From positions 3,720,001-3,784,000 of the forward strand of contig NZ_CP121112.1 of the NCBI RefSeq assembly GCF_029625295.1: a DNA stretch of 64,000 nucleotides. The letters are read 5' to 3'. Made by a program: the position numbers and the translations under genes. Source of the DNA: Flavobacterium gyeonganense (GTDB taxonomy: Bacteria > Bacteroidota > Bacteroidia > Flavobacteriales > Flavobacteriaceae). Positions 53,997 through 62,880 of this stretch are shown here, piece by piece. The notes beneath the pieces are model-generated. The model was not told the origin of the DNA. It made no database searches and saw only the letters and a list, made by a program, of their open reading frames with translations. Positions within the stretch are counted from its first letter, which is position 1. Each line of letters starts with the position of its first letter.

Positions 53997-55865
53997 TTAA
54001 ACCTCCTCAAGCTCATCAATTTCCACCTTCAGATTCTTGATAATAAACTCTTGTCTGTCCGGTGTATTTTTACCCATGTAGAAAGACAATAATTGCTCAA
54101 TCGAAGTGTGTTTATCCATCATAACAGGATCAAGGCGAATTGTGTCTCCAATAAAGTTTTTGAACTCGTCTGGCGAAATCTCTCCTAAACCTTTAAATCG
54201 AGTAATTTCTGGTTTTGGTTTCAGCTTTTCAATCGCATCTTTTCTTTCTTCTTCAGAATAACAATAAATTGTCTCTTTTTTATTTCTAACCCTGAAAAGC
54301 GGTGTTTGCAAAATATACAAATGTCCTTCTTTGATTAATTCCGGGAAAAACTGTAAAAAGAACGTAATCAAAAGCAAACGAATGTGCATACCATCGACAT
54401 CGGCATCGGTTGCGATTACAATGTTGTTGTAACGTAATTTTTCTAATCCGTCTTCGATATCCAGTGCTGCTTGTAACAAGTTGAATTCTTCGTTTTCATA
54501 CACGATTTTCTTCGTCATTCCGTATGAATTCAAAGGCTTACCACGTAAACTGAAAACCGCTTGTGTATTAACGTCACGTGACTTAGTAATCGATCCAGAA
54601 GCCGAATCTCCCTCGGTAATAAAAAGCGTACTTTCTAAGTTTCTTGGGTTTTTAGTGTCTGGAAGATGTGCACGACAATCTCTTAATTTTTTATTATGCA
54701 GATTGGCTTTTTTTGCACGATCTGTCGCCAGTTTTCTAATTCCTGACAATTCTTTTCTTTCGCGTTCAGCCTGAAGAATTTTACGCAGTAAAGCCTCAGC
54801 TGTCGGCGGATTTTTATGTAAATAATTATCTAATTTGGTTTTGATAAAATCGTTTACAAAAGTACGTACAGAAACTGGAGGTGTTCCATCATCTGAACCC
54901 ATATCGGTAGAACCTAATTTGGTTTTAGTCTGAGACTCAAAAACCGGCTCCATTACTTTAATACTAATCGCACTTACGATTGATTTACGAACGTCTGATG
55001 CTTCAAAGTTTTTATTGTAAAACTCACGAATTGTTTTTACAACCGCTTCACGATACGCAGCTAAGTGCGTTCCTCCCTGCGTTGTATTCTGACCGTTTAC
55101 GAATGAGTGATATTCTTCGCTATACTGCGTTTTACTGTGTGTTAAAGCGACTTCGATATCATGATCTTTCAAGTGAATAATCGGATATTCTAAATCATCT
55201 TCATTAATTGTTTCTTCTAATAAATCGCGAAGACCGTTTTCTGAATAGTATTTTTCACCGTTAAAAATAATCGTCAAACCATTGTTCAGATAACAATAGT
55301 TTTTGACCATCTTAATCACATATTCTAAACGGAATTTATAGTTTTTAAAAATCGTTTCGTCTGGTGTAAAAGTTACTTTTGTTCCTTTACGTTTTGTAGT
55401 GTCAATAACGTCTTCTTCATGAACAAGATTTCCAGCAGAGAATTCAGCTGCTTTTTGTTTGTCGTCACGAACTGATTCTACCCGGAAATAATTAGACAAA
55501 GCATTTACTGCTTTTGTTCCGACACCATTCAGACCAACTGACTTTTGGAAAGCTTTCGAATCGTACTTTCCTCCTGTATTCATTTTCGAAACTACATCGA
55601 CCACTTTACCCAATGGAATTCCACGTCCGTAATCACGAACAGAAACTGTTTTGTCTTTAATGGTTATTTCAATAGTCTTTCCGGCACCCATAACGAATTC
55701 ATCGATACAGTTGTCCATAACTTCTTTTAAAAGAATGTAAATACCATCATCCGGTGATGATCCGTCCCCTAATTTCCCGATGTACATACCCGGACGCATA
55801 CGAATATGTTCCTTCCAATCGAGTGAACGAATATTATCTTCGTTGTATTGATTTTGCTCTAGCAT
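53997..55865 (-). CDS. parE: DNA topoisomerase IV subunit B
   Basis: The ATPase subunit of topoisomerase IV, 622 residues. The GHKL fold has VMDNCIDEFVMGAG (catalytic Glu region), DYGRGIPLG and GLNGVGTKAVNALS. The transducer domain follows. The TOPRIM domain has FITEGDSASGS and the metal site DADVDGMHIR. The length (622) is shorter than most GyrB and typical of ParE. It is the first gene of the parE-parC pair on the minus strand, with 133 bases and a hairpin between them. Confidence 0.92.
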   Translation of the reverse strand: MLEQNQYNEDNIRSLDWKEHIRMRPGMYIGKLGDGSSPDDGIYILLKEVMDNCIDEFVMGAGKTIEITIKDKTVSVRDYGRGIPLGKVVDVVSKMNTGGKYDSKAFQKSVGLNGVGTKAVNALSNYFRVESVRDDKQKAAEFSAGNLVHEEDVIDTTKRKGTKVTFTPDETIFKNYKFRLEYVIKMVKNYCYLNNGLTIIFNGEKYYSENGLRDLLEETINEDDLEYPIIHLKDHDIEVALTHSKTQYSEEYHSFVNGQNTTQGGTHLAAYREAVVKTIREFYNKNFEASDVRKSIVSAISIKVMEPVFESQTKTKLGSTDMGSDDGTPPVSVRTFVNDFIKTKLDNYLHKNPPTAEALLRKILQAERERKELSGIRKLATDRAKKANLHNKKLRDCRAHLPDTKNPRNLESTLFITEGDSASGSITKSRDVNTQAVFSLRGKPLNSYGMTKKIVYENEEFNLLQAALDIEDGLEKLRYNNIVIATDADVDGMHIRLLLITFFLQFFPELIKEGHLYILQTPLFRVRNKKETIYCYSEEERKDAIEKLKPKPEITRFKGLGEISPDEFKNFIGDTIRLDPVMMDKHTSIEQLLSFYMGKNTPDRQEFIIKNLKVEIDELEEV

Positions 55866-56027
55866 AAATGAATTTAGGATTTTTGGCTAATGTACCATTT
55901 ATCGGTAAAAAATAAAAGCGTATTCTTTATTTGTTATGAATAATAACAGTTTAAAACCTATTTAAATTGACTTGTAAATAATAACTCCAATAAAATTATG
56001 AAAAAACTGATTTTTTAGCAAAAAATA

Positions 56028-57203
56028 CTATTTGATTCCGAGTACTTGTTTGGCTAAATCAATCATTTCGGATGTTCCCGTATTTTTGTTTTTTTCATCA
56101 GAAAGTTTTACAACGCCTTGCCAGTGTGTGTGGTCGGTTTTTGTTTCCGTTAATTTAATGACCATATTCATCGATGGCAGGCCGACATCATTGGTAAAAT
56201 TAGTCCCAATTCCAAAAGACATTTTAATTTTATCCCTGCAGAAACCGGTTATGATTTCTACTTTATCAAAATTAAGGGAATCGGAGAAAACAATCGCTTT
56301 AGATTTTGGGTCAATTCCATTTTTGGTATAATGCGAAATTACCTTTTGAGCAAATTCTATCGGATCACCGCTATCATGGCGTACGCCATCAAAAAGTTTG
56401 GAATATTTTTTATCGAATTGACTAAAAAATATATTTGTTGTATAAGTGTCTGTCAAAGCGATTCCGAGGTCGCCCCCGTAAACTTGGGTCCAGTGTTCCA
56501 GGCTGATTGAATTAGCCATTTTAAAGCCATATTGCGCCGCATGAAACATAAACCATTCGTGTGCGTGAGTTCCTAAAGGTCTTCTGTTGTTGAGCATTGC
56601 AAAGTGCACGTTGCTGGTTCCCATGAAGCTTTCTGAACCATAAGTTCTCAATGTTTCATTTACTAAATAATGTACATCGTAAGAATGACGACGTCTGGTC
56701 CCAAATTCTAAAACAGAAACTCCAAGTTTGTTGTAATTTTCAATTTTGTTTTTGGTCAGTTCTTTTATGGCGTCATCATTTAACCTGATTAAAAGATTCG
56801 ATTTATAAAAGAGTTCAGAAATTAAAGCCATCAAGGGGACTTCCCATAAAATAGTACGGTACCAATAACCTTCAATTGTAACTTTGATTTCTGAGCCTTT
56901 CTGAGTAATGTAGACTTCTGAGGGATCGTAACTATATCCCTGGAGAAAGTCTAAATAAGTAGGATCGAGGTACGGGCAATAGTGCGATAAATAATTCTTT
57001 TCGTCTTTGGTTAATCTCAGATCCGCCATTGCATCTACTGATTTTCGAAGTAAATCGGAAAAACCTGGAGGGAAAACATGTTTGCCGCGATTGATAAATC
57101 CATAACGAACTTTTGCTTTTGGAAAAAGCCTGATTACAGCATGCTGCATCGTAAATTTATAGAAATCATTATCTAAGATCGATTTCAAAAAAGTTGTTTC
57201 CAT
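56028..57203 (-). CDS. pncB: Nicotinate phosphoribosyltransferase
   Basis: Makes nicotinate mononucleotide from nicotinate and PRPP, the entry to NAD salvage. It has 391 residues. It begins with the LDNDFYKFTMQHAVIRLFP motif and has the conserved FGTRRRHSYDVHYLVNETL and SNVHFAMLNNRRPLGTHAHEW (with the phosphorylatable His region) segments, then VRHDSGDPIEFAQKVISHY for phosphate binding. A nicotinamide-specific pattern is not seen. Length matches the bacterial family (about 390-400). It stands alone on the minus strand. Confidence 0.95.
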   Translation of the reverse strand: METTFLKSILDNDFYKFTMQHAVIRLFPKAKVRYGFINRGKHVFPPGFSDLLRKSVDAMADLRLTKDEKNYLSHYCPYLDPTYLDFLQGYSYDPSEVYITQKGSEIKVTIEGYWYRTILWEVPLMALISELFYKSNLLIRLNDDAIKELTKNKIENYNKLGVSVLEFGTRRRHSYDVHYLVNETLRTYGSESFMGTSNVHFAMLNNRRPLGTHAHEWFMFHAAQYGFKMANSISLEHWTQVYGGDLGIALTDTYTTNIFFSQFDKKYSKLFDGVRHDSGDPIEFAQKVISHYTKNGIDPKSKAIVFSDSLNFDKVEIITGFCRDKIKMSFGIGTNFTNDVGLPSMNMVIKLTETKTDHTHWQGVVKLSDEKNKNTGTSEMIDLAKQVLGIK

Positions 57204-57285
57204 AATTCAGGTCGTTACTATTTTATCACTAACTACTAAGTTACGTCAATTCAGTAAAATAAGAAAGAAATCTGGTTAGCGATAA

Positions 57286-58266
57286 TTATTTTTGAATTAC
57301 TTTAAAAGAAGCAATACTGTTTGTATCCAGATAAAATGTAATATAATTTCCGATAGTATTATCAAAAGTAACCTGAAATTCTAAACCACCTCTTTTTTCT
57401 TTTGAGTTTGTTATTCTGACAGGCTGGTTCTTTTTATTTAAGTAATAAAACTGATCTGATTTTGAAATGTTTTTAATCAAAAAAGTTATTTTATCACCAT
57501 TATTGACTTCAATTATTCCGGATTCAGGTGTTATAATTTTATTATCTCCTGTAATGGTTTTGTTGTAAATTAAAGGGTCATTCAAAAACTCATCTTTATT
57601 TAATTTTCTATTAAGAAAGGAACCTGAGTCAGGAAAATGTTTTGCAAAAAAATAATCAGGCTCAGTGTCAAAATAAGCAGGATCAAAATCTTTTACCATT
57701 CTGCCCTTACTGCTGTCATAATAACCTTGTCCCCAGGTAACGTCAACTAATCGCCATTTTCCATCAATTAAAACGATGTTCCATGCATGATTTGAAGAAG
57801 TGCTTTTTCGGCCGATGTCAGCCAGCCTTGTTTTGGAGTCGCCTCGGATAATCTCTGATTTAATTCCCACCAATGCATTCAAATGCTGAAATAAAAGGGT
57901 AAAACCTTCGCAGACTGCTTTTTTCGATTTGAAAGCCTTTTGAAGTATTTGGTTATTAAACTCTTGTATTTTTTTTTGCTTTTCTGCTTCATTTCGATAA
58001 GAAAAACGCATTGATCCAGGAGAATTTAAAAAAGCATCATAATCATATTTTATGTTAAACGCGATCCAGCTGTAAATTGCCCTTGCTTTGTCATAATCTG
58101 AATTAAAATCTTTGTCGATTTTTTGAGCCAGTTCTTCAGTACTGTCAAAATTTTTAGGATATTTTAGTATAATACCGTCAATAGCATTCAGTTTTTGAGA
58201 GTAGGAGAGATGAAATGTAATGACATTTAAAAAAATAAATGCAAAAAAGAATGGTTTAAATTTCAT
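57286..58266 (-). CDS. Secreted transglutaminase-like superfamily protein
   Basis: A 326-residue exported protein (signal peptide ends LSYSQ) with a papain-fold transglutaminase core: Cys119 (KKAVCEGFTLLF), His160 (SSNHAWN) and Asp175 (WRLVDVTWG) form the expected catalytic triad. An N-terminal lead (about 25-110) with the ARAIYSWIAFNIKYDYDA motif is typical of the family. The C-terminal domain (about 215-326) is beta-rich, Ig-like. The family members cleave or crosslink peptides, but the substrate is unknown. The ATG overlaps the stop of the flavin reductase gene by one base (TAATG), so the two are translationally coupled. Confidence 0.85.
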   Translation of the reverse strand: MKFKPFFFAFIFLNVITFHLSYSQKLNAIDGIILKYPKNFDSTEELAQKIDKDFNSDYDKARAIYSWIAFNIKYDYDAFLNSPGSMRFSYRNEAEKQKKIQEFNNQILQKAFKSKKAVCEGFTLLFQHLNALVGIKSEIIRGDSKTRLADIGRKSTSSNHAWNIVLIDGKWRLVDVTWGQGYYDSSKGRMVKDFDPAYFDTEPDYFFAKHFPDSGSFLNRKLNKDEFLNDPLIYNKTITGDNKIITPESGIIEVNNGDKITFLIKNISKSDQFYYLNKKNQPVRITNSKEKRGGLEFQVTFDNTIGNYITFYLDTNSIASFKVIQK

Positions 58267-58793
58267 TAATTAAAACTGTTTTTTACAATAGTTTTTAGTT
58301 CATTATCAAATTCGGGATTTGAAATTTTATCTTTTTCCAAATCAAAATTAGCATTGAAGGAAGGTAATGAAAAGAGGGCTTTTATCTGAGCGCCATATCT
58401 TGGAAATGCAGTTTTTGCAATTTCTAAAACAGAAGCACCGCCTCTCGCCCCAGGTGAAGTTGCCATTAATAGCATTGGTTTTTGCTGGAACACATCTTTT
58501 ATAATCCTGGAACTCCAGTCAAATACATTTTTAAAAGCAGTTGAATAATTTCCATTATTTTCAGCCAAAGAAACCACAAGGATATCAGCACTTTCTATTT
58601 TTTTTAGAAATAATTTTGCGATTTCATGCTGTCCTATTTCTTTTTCTAAGTCAACGCTGAATAAAGGCATTGCAAAATCATTCAGATCTAAAACTTCAAT
58701 TTCTGCATTTTCAAATTGATTTGCGGCATAAGCTGCTAAATGTCTATTGATAGATTGTTGGCTGTTACTTCCTGCAAAGGCTATAATTTTCAT
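58266..58793 (-). CDS. NAD(P)H-dependent FMN reductase
   Basis: A 175-residue flavodoxin-fold reductase. The N-terminal MKIIAFAGSNSQQSINRHLAAY binds FMN phosphate. ADILVVSLAENNGNYSTAFKN and the PMLLMATSPGARGGASVLE loop are characteristic of the NADPH-dependent FMN/quinone reductase family (ChrR/YieF-like). It is cytoplasmic. It would reduce FMN or quinones; the exact acceptor is not predictable. The gene overlaps the downstream secreted transglutaminase-like gene by one base, an odd pairing of cytoplasmic and periplasmic products. Confidence 0.88.
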   Translation of the reverse strand: MKIIAFAGSNSQQSINRHLAAYAANQFENAEIEVLDLNDFAMPLFSVDLEKEIGQHEIAKLFLKKIESADILVVSLAENNGNYSTAFKNVFDWSSRIIKDVFQQKPMLLMATSPGARGGASVLEIAKTAFPRYGAQIKALFSLPSFNANFDLEKDKISNPEFDNELKTIVKNSFN

Positions 58794-58868
58794 GGTTTAT
58801 TTTTTAATTAAAAATACTAAAATTAAATTACAATTAAAACGCTGTAAATTGAAATAAATTTTACTAAA

Positions 58869-58906
58869 AAAAGTCCAAAAAAGAATCATTTCTTTTTTGG
58901 ACTTTT
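58869..58906 (-). terminator. Intrinsic terminator
   Basis: Seventeen-base perfect arms (58869-58885 and 58890-58906) with a TCAT loop; the stem ends in A/T tracts. It lies 21 bases after the minus-strand stop of the 485-residue gene. Confidence 0.78.
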
Positions 58907-58927
58907 ATGATTTTGAATAAAGTAAAT

Positions 58928-60383
58928 TTAATTCTGTTCTAATTGTTTTTCCGGATGATAACCAAAAAGATGATGTTCTTTTATAATTTCGGCAACTCCG
59001 GATGGAAGCATTGGTTCCCAGCCAGGTTTTCCCTGACCAATCATTTTTAATACTTCACGGGAGAATACATTTAGAATATCAGGATTGTAGTCAACAATAT
59101 CAACTACTTTTCCGTTGAATTTAAAGAATTTGTACAATTCTTTCATTCTTGGATGTACTTTCAGGTTTTCAGAAGTAATAATTTCGCCATTTTCGCCCAG
59201 CATCGGATATAAAAATACTTTCATATCGCGATAGAATAATTTTCCAAAGGCTTCAAGAATTCCTCCACTTAAATGGCGGTAATATTTCTCGTCAAAAATG
59301 TCAACCAGATTATTTACACCCATTGCAAGTCCCATACGGGCTTTGGTGTAGTTAGAGAAGTATTCAACCACTTTATAATATTCCTGGAAGTTAGAAATCA
59401 TAACGGTTTGTCCTAATGAGCAAAGCAATTCAGCCCTGTCCATAAAATCACGTTCATCGATTTCTCCGTCTGAACGTAAATTTGAAAGCGTAATTTCAAA
59501 AACTACTAAAGTATTTTCTTTTTCAACCTTATTTTCTTCCAGAAACATTTTTAAAGATTTCCTGTACATGTCCACATTTACATTGGTAACAGGGCGGAAA
59601 CTTCCTCTGAAGGCAAGAAGGTTTTTTTGTATAAAATAGCTGCAGGTAAAATATTTTTTCCTTCCGGATTGAACATTACAGCATCAGTCATGCCGTTTTT
59701 AACCAGCTGCAAGCTCATCAGACGATTGTCAACATCGGCAAAACGAGGTCCTGAGAAATTAATCGTATCGATCTCTAACTGATCTTTATCTAAATGATCG
59801 TATAAATGCCTAAGTAATTTTTTAGGATCATTATAGGTGTAAAAAGCACCATAAATCAGGTTAACGCCTAAAATTCCTAATGTTTCCTGTTGTAATCGGG
59901 CATCGGTTTCTTTAAAACGGATGTGCAGAATAATTTCGTTATAAGCTTCATCAGGTTCTATCTGGTATCGGATTCCGACCCATCCGTGGCCTTTAAACTG
60001 TTTGGCAAAATCTATCGTGGCAACAGTATTCGCGTAGCTAAAAAAAGTTTATTTGGATGCTTTTCACGGCTTAAACGCTCTTCAATTAGTTCCCCTTCAA
60101 AGGTTAACATTTTTTTTAGTCGGTTTTCGGTAACATATCGTCCATCGCTTTCTGTACCATAAACTGCGTCACTAAAATCTTTATCATAGGCAGACATTGC
60201 TTTTGCAATTGTTCCTGATGAACCTCCGGATCTGAAAAAATGTCTTACAGTTTCCTGTCCGGCACCAATTTCTGCAAAAGTTCCGTAAATATTTTCATTT
60301 AAATTAATGCGTAATGCTTTGTCTTTTATAGAAGGAATCTGAGCGATGACCTTGTCACCTTTGAGTTTTATTTCTGTGCCCAT
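58928..60383 (-). pseudogene. Conserved protein of unknown function, two frameshifts as sequenced
   Basis: Starts at 60383 (MGTEIKLKGDKVIAQIPSIK). The frame is broken twice, at seven-base runs in plus-strand positions 60040-60046 and 59622-59628. Adding one base at each restores HPNKLFFSYANTVATIDFAK and AILYKKNLLAFRGSFRPVTN, and one 485-residue protein ending at 58928. It is soluble, without signal peptide or membrane segment. Recurrent elements are GAGQETVRHFFRSGGSSGTIAKAMSA, QETLGILGVNLIYGAFY and FEITLSNLRSDGEIDERDF. I recall the family from many Bacteroidetes genomes, sometimes labelled nicotinate-nucleotide adenylyltransferase. There is no HxGH or GxxGxGKS motif to support that. Its function is open. 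Confidence 0.72.
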
Positions 60384-60448
60384 TTTATTTTGAATAGATT
60401 TGTTACAAAGTTAGTAAATTAGCGTTCTAATGAAAGAGAAATAATCCC

Positions 60449-60456
60449 TATTTTTG
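60449..60456 (+). promoter_or_regulatory. Predicted -7 box of the MBL-fold gene
   Basis: TATTTTTG (exact TAnnTTTG) ends 15 bases before the TTG start at 60472. No TTG at -33. It supports a start at 60472. Confidence 0.45.
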
Positions 60457-60471
60457 TAAAAAAAAGTTCAA

Positions 60472-61236
60472 TTGAAGATTTATTTTTTAGGTACCGGTAC
60501 TTCTCAAGGTATTCCCATCATTGGGATTGATCACCCTGTTTGCAAGAGTTTAGACGCTAAGGATAAAAGACTTCGTGTGTCGATTTGGATCACATGGGGC
60601 GAGCATTCTTATGTTGTAGATTGTGGACCTGATTTCAGGCAGCAAATGCTTTCCTGCGGCTGTCGAAAACTTGATGCCATTTTATTCACACATGAGCATG
60701 CTGATCATACGGCCGGTTTAGATGATATTCGTCCTTATAATTTCAGGCAGGGAGAAATTCCCGTTTATGCCCACAAGCGAGTGATTGATAATTTAAAAAA
60801 GCGTTTTGATTATGTTTTTGAAACAGTCAATAAATATCCCGGCGCACCAAGTGTAAAAACTATTGAAGTAATCAATAACAGGCCTTTTGCTATTGGAGAT
60901 AAGATGGCTGTCCCGATAAATGTTATGCATGGTGACTTGCAGGTTTTTGGGTACAGAATCGATGATTTTGCTTATTTAACAGATGTAAAAACCATTGACA
61001 AAACAGAAACTGAAAAATTAAAAAACCTGAAAGTCCTGGTTGTGAATGCACTTCGCGTAGAACCTCATGACACGCATTTTAATTTACAGGAAGCACTTGA
61101 TTTTATCAACTTAGTAAAACCTGAAAAGGCTTATTTAACACACATTAGCCATGTTTTAGGATTTCATGAAGAAGTTCAGAAACAGCTTCCTGAAAATGTT
61201 TTCCTCGCTTATGATAACTTAGAAATTACAATTTAA
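60472..61236 (+). CDS. MBL-fold metallohydrolase, PhnP/RNase Z-like
   Basis: A 254-residue cytoplasmic metallo-beta-lactamase-fold hydrolase. It begins FLGTGTSQGIPIIGIDHPVC, typical of PhnP-like phosphodiesterases. The zinc motif FTHEHADHTAGLDDI gives His74, His76, Asp78 and His79; further metal ligands sit in GDLQVFGYRID/YLTDVKTI and the late HISHVLGFHEE. Members cleave cyclic phosphate or related phosphodiesters, but the substrate here is unknown. The start is a TTG: the conserved strand MKIYFLGTG begins exactly there. It is followed after 13 bases by a small membrane protein gene, probably one operon. Confidence 0.87.
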   Translation: MKIYFLGTGTSQGIPIIGIDHPVCKSLDAKDKRLRVSIWITWGEHSYVVDCGPDFRQQMLSCGCRKLDAILFTHEHADHTAGLDDIRPYNFRQGEIPVYAHKRVIDNLKKRFDYVFETVNKYPGAPSVKTIEVINNRPFAIGDKMAVPINVMHGDLQVFGYRIDDFAYLTDVKTIDKTETEKLKNLKVLVVNALRVEPHDTHFNLQEALDFINLVKPEKAYLTHISHVLGFHEEVQKQLPENVFLAYDNLEITI

Positions 61237-61249
61237 TTATACCTACAAA

Positions 61250-61753
61250 ATGAAGAAATCCTTAATGCTTTATCTTTTTTTATTAGCAATTCTAATGAAT
61301 ATTTTTACTTATATGTTTTACAGCAGAGAAGTAAAGTTTGAAAAGGAGAGATATGATAAAACGACTAAAAAGCTTAGAGACAGCATCAATCTGGTTTCTA
61401 CAAAACTGGCTGAATCCAACTATTTTTCGTTGGAAAACAATGAAAATGCTCAAAATTATTTTGATAACAGCGCTTCTGGCGGAAAGGTAATTTTATATGA
61501 AAAGCTGATTCCGGCAGTGACTGAAAAATTATTGGATTTAAATGCTAATCCAAACGGAAATCCTTACACAGGACAAGATAAAATTGGGCCTAATAAATTT
61601 ATTATCAACAAAGTAAAAATATTAAATCACAGGTGGATTATTGCTGATTACAGTAATGGTGAATTATGGGGAGAGGTATTATTGAAATACTTTGTTGACG
61701 ATAAGGAAAATATAAGTTTTGAAGTAAATCAAACCTGGTTATATCAAAAATAG
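61250..61753 (+). CDS. Small membrane-anchored protein of unknown function
   Basis: A 167-residue protein I do not recognise. An N-terminal membrane anchor (residues 4-22, LMLYLFLLAILMNIFTYMF) is followed by a charged coiled coil (about 25-55, KFEKERYDKTTKKLRDSIN) and a globular part (about 70-167) with NPNGNPYTGQDKIGPNK and RWIIADYSNGELWGEVLLKYF, beta-rich. The topology is a short cytoplasmic end with the rest in the periplasm. It is 13 bases behind the MBL-fold gene and so likely co-transcribed. The stop codon lies in a small palindrome (61751-61768). Confidence 0.7.
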   Translation: MKKSLMLYLFLLAILMNIFTYMFYSREVKFEKERYDKTTKKLRDSINLVSTKLAESNYFSLENNENAQNYFDNSASGGKVILYEKLIPAVTEKLLDLNANPNGNPYTGQDKIGPNKFIINKVKILNHRWIIADYSNGELWGEVLLKYFVDDKENISFEVNQTWLYQK

Positions 61754-61781
61754 GATTTTTAAATCCTATTTTATAATTAAC

Positions 61782-61813
61782 AAAATCCGATACAAGTTGT
61801 TGTATCGGATTTT
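61782..61813. terminator. Bidirectional intrinsic terminator
   Basis: Fourteen-base perfect arms AAAATCCGATACAA / TTGTATCGGATTTT (61782-61795 and 61800-61813), a GTTG loop and T-rich flank. It lies between convergent genes. Confidence 0.82.
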
Positions 61814-61832
61814 TTATGTAAGGTAATTTGAA

Positions 61833-62477
61833 CTATCCGGCCAGCCAATTCTTAAAATCAAAGAAATTCTGAGGCGCAACACCATGACCAACCGGATATT
61901 CCTTATAAGTAACAGGAATATTTAATTTTTCTAAAACAGCAGGTGTTTTTCTCGCCCATTCAATTGGAATAACCTGATCTACAGTTCCGTGTGAGGCGAA
62001 TATTTTGAGGTTTTTGAAATTATTATTTTCAAAACCTTCTTTTATGATTTCTTCATTAAAATAGCCGCTCATTGCCACAACCCGCTGAATTTTTTCAGGA
62101 TAGGATAGTGCCGTAGCATAACTTAAAATAGAACCCTGGCTAAAGCCGATTAAAGTTACATTATTAGCATCAATTGGATAGTTTTCGATCAATTCATCAA
62201 TAAAACCAGCGATTATATCACGTGAAGTTTTAGCCTGCTCGTTGTCTGAAAATTTATTTTGGTCTGCGTCAAAATTAATGGCGTACCAAGCATAAGCTCC
62301 ATATTGTAAATCGAAAGGTGCTCTTGCAGAAATTACATAATAATTATCCGGAAGTTCTGTAGCAAACGAAAACAAATCGGCTTCGTTGCTGCCGTATCCG
62401 TGTAATAAAAGCAACAACGGATTTTTATCTAAAATTACTTTTGGCTCTTGTATTTTATATTCTAAAGATAAATTCAT
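61833..62477 (-). CDS. Alpha/beta hydrolase, phospholipase/carboxylesterase family
   Basis: A 214-residue cytoplasmic serine hydrolase of the carboxylesterase/thioesterase (YpfH/EstB-like) family. The oxyanion segment LLLLHGYGSNEADL opens the domain. The catalytic triad is Ser113 (LIGFSQGSI), Asp167 (SHGTVDQVIP) and His198 (PVGHGVAP). The family cleaves short acyl esters, sometimes lysophospholipids. No signal peptide is seen. Size and motif order are normal. It is the downstream-most gene of a minus-strand group that includes the DUF4870 and dihydroorotase-like genes, but a 72-base gap separates it from DUF4870. Confidence 0.9.
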   Translation of the reverse strand: MNLSLEYKIQEPKVILDKNPLLLLLHGYGSNEADLFSFATELPDNYYVISARAPFDLQYGAYAWYAINFDADQNKFSDNEQAKTSRDIIAGFIDELIENYPIDANNVTLIGFSQGSILSYATALSYPEKIQRVVAMSGYFNEEIIKEGFENNNFKNLKIFASHGTVDQVIPIEWARKTPAVLEKLNIPVTYKEYPVGHGVAPQNFFDFKNWLAG

Positions 62478-62549
62478 TTCTAATTGTGAATTGTAAAATT
62501 TATGCTGTTTTATAAAAATTAAACTTTTACAAAGTTATTGGAATTTCTT

Positions 62550-62876
62550 TTAGCCTATTGATTTAAACCATTTCTGATATAAACCGCCAACTAAAGGCAC
62601 GGGTCTTGTCTGTCCTTGTATGGCACTAAAAATTCCATAAGTCCACAAAACAGACATGCAGATCCACATTGGAAACGTAATCAGAAAACTGTCAAAAGGG
62701 CTAATAATTAAGGCCAGGGAAATGAAAGTAATCGATAGCCCTAAAGCCTGACGGATATGAAAAGAAGCAAAACTGTTTTTGTTTTCCGAATTCATGCTCA
62801 TGGCAATCAGGACACCAATAATCAGAATATAGCTGGTAATGGCAATTGATTTTCCTTCTTCTACTGAGTTATTCAT
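62550..62876 (-). CDS. DUF4870-type small membrane protein
   Basis: A 108-residue inner membrane protein with three to four hydrophobic segments (SYILIIGVLIAMSM, LGLSITFISLALII, SFLITFPMWICMSVLWTYGIFSA). The amphipathic FHIRQALGLSI motif between the first two is the hallmark of the DUF4870/Tic20-like family. Function unknown. The ATG at 62876 lies 4 bases after the stop of the dihydroorotase-like gene. An in-frame TTG at 62897 would add seven residues and overlap that gene. Co-transcription is very likely. Confidence 0.82.
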   Translation of the reverse strand: MNNSVEEGKSIAITSYILIIGVLIAMSMNSENKNSFASFHIRQALGLSITFISLALIISPFDSFLITFPMWICMSVLWTYGIFSAIQGQTRPVPLVGGLYQKWFKSIG

Positions 62877-62880
62877 TTTA

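Noticed and set aside
58928..60383. Nicotinate-nucleotide adenylyltransferase identity
   Set aside because: No HxGH nucleotidyltransferase motif or other adenylyltransferase signature; nearness to pncB is not enough.
3931..60383. Phase-variable contingency loci
   Set aside because: Runs of six to seven A/T are too short and too common in such DNA, and the genes hit are functionally mixed; undercalls explain all cases.
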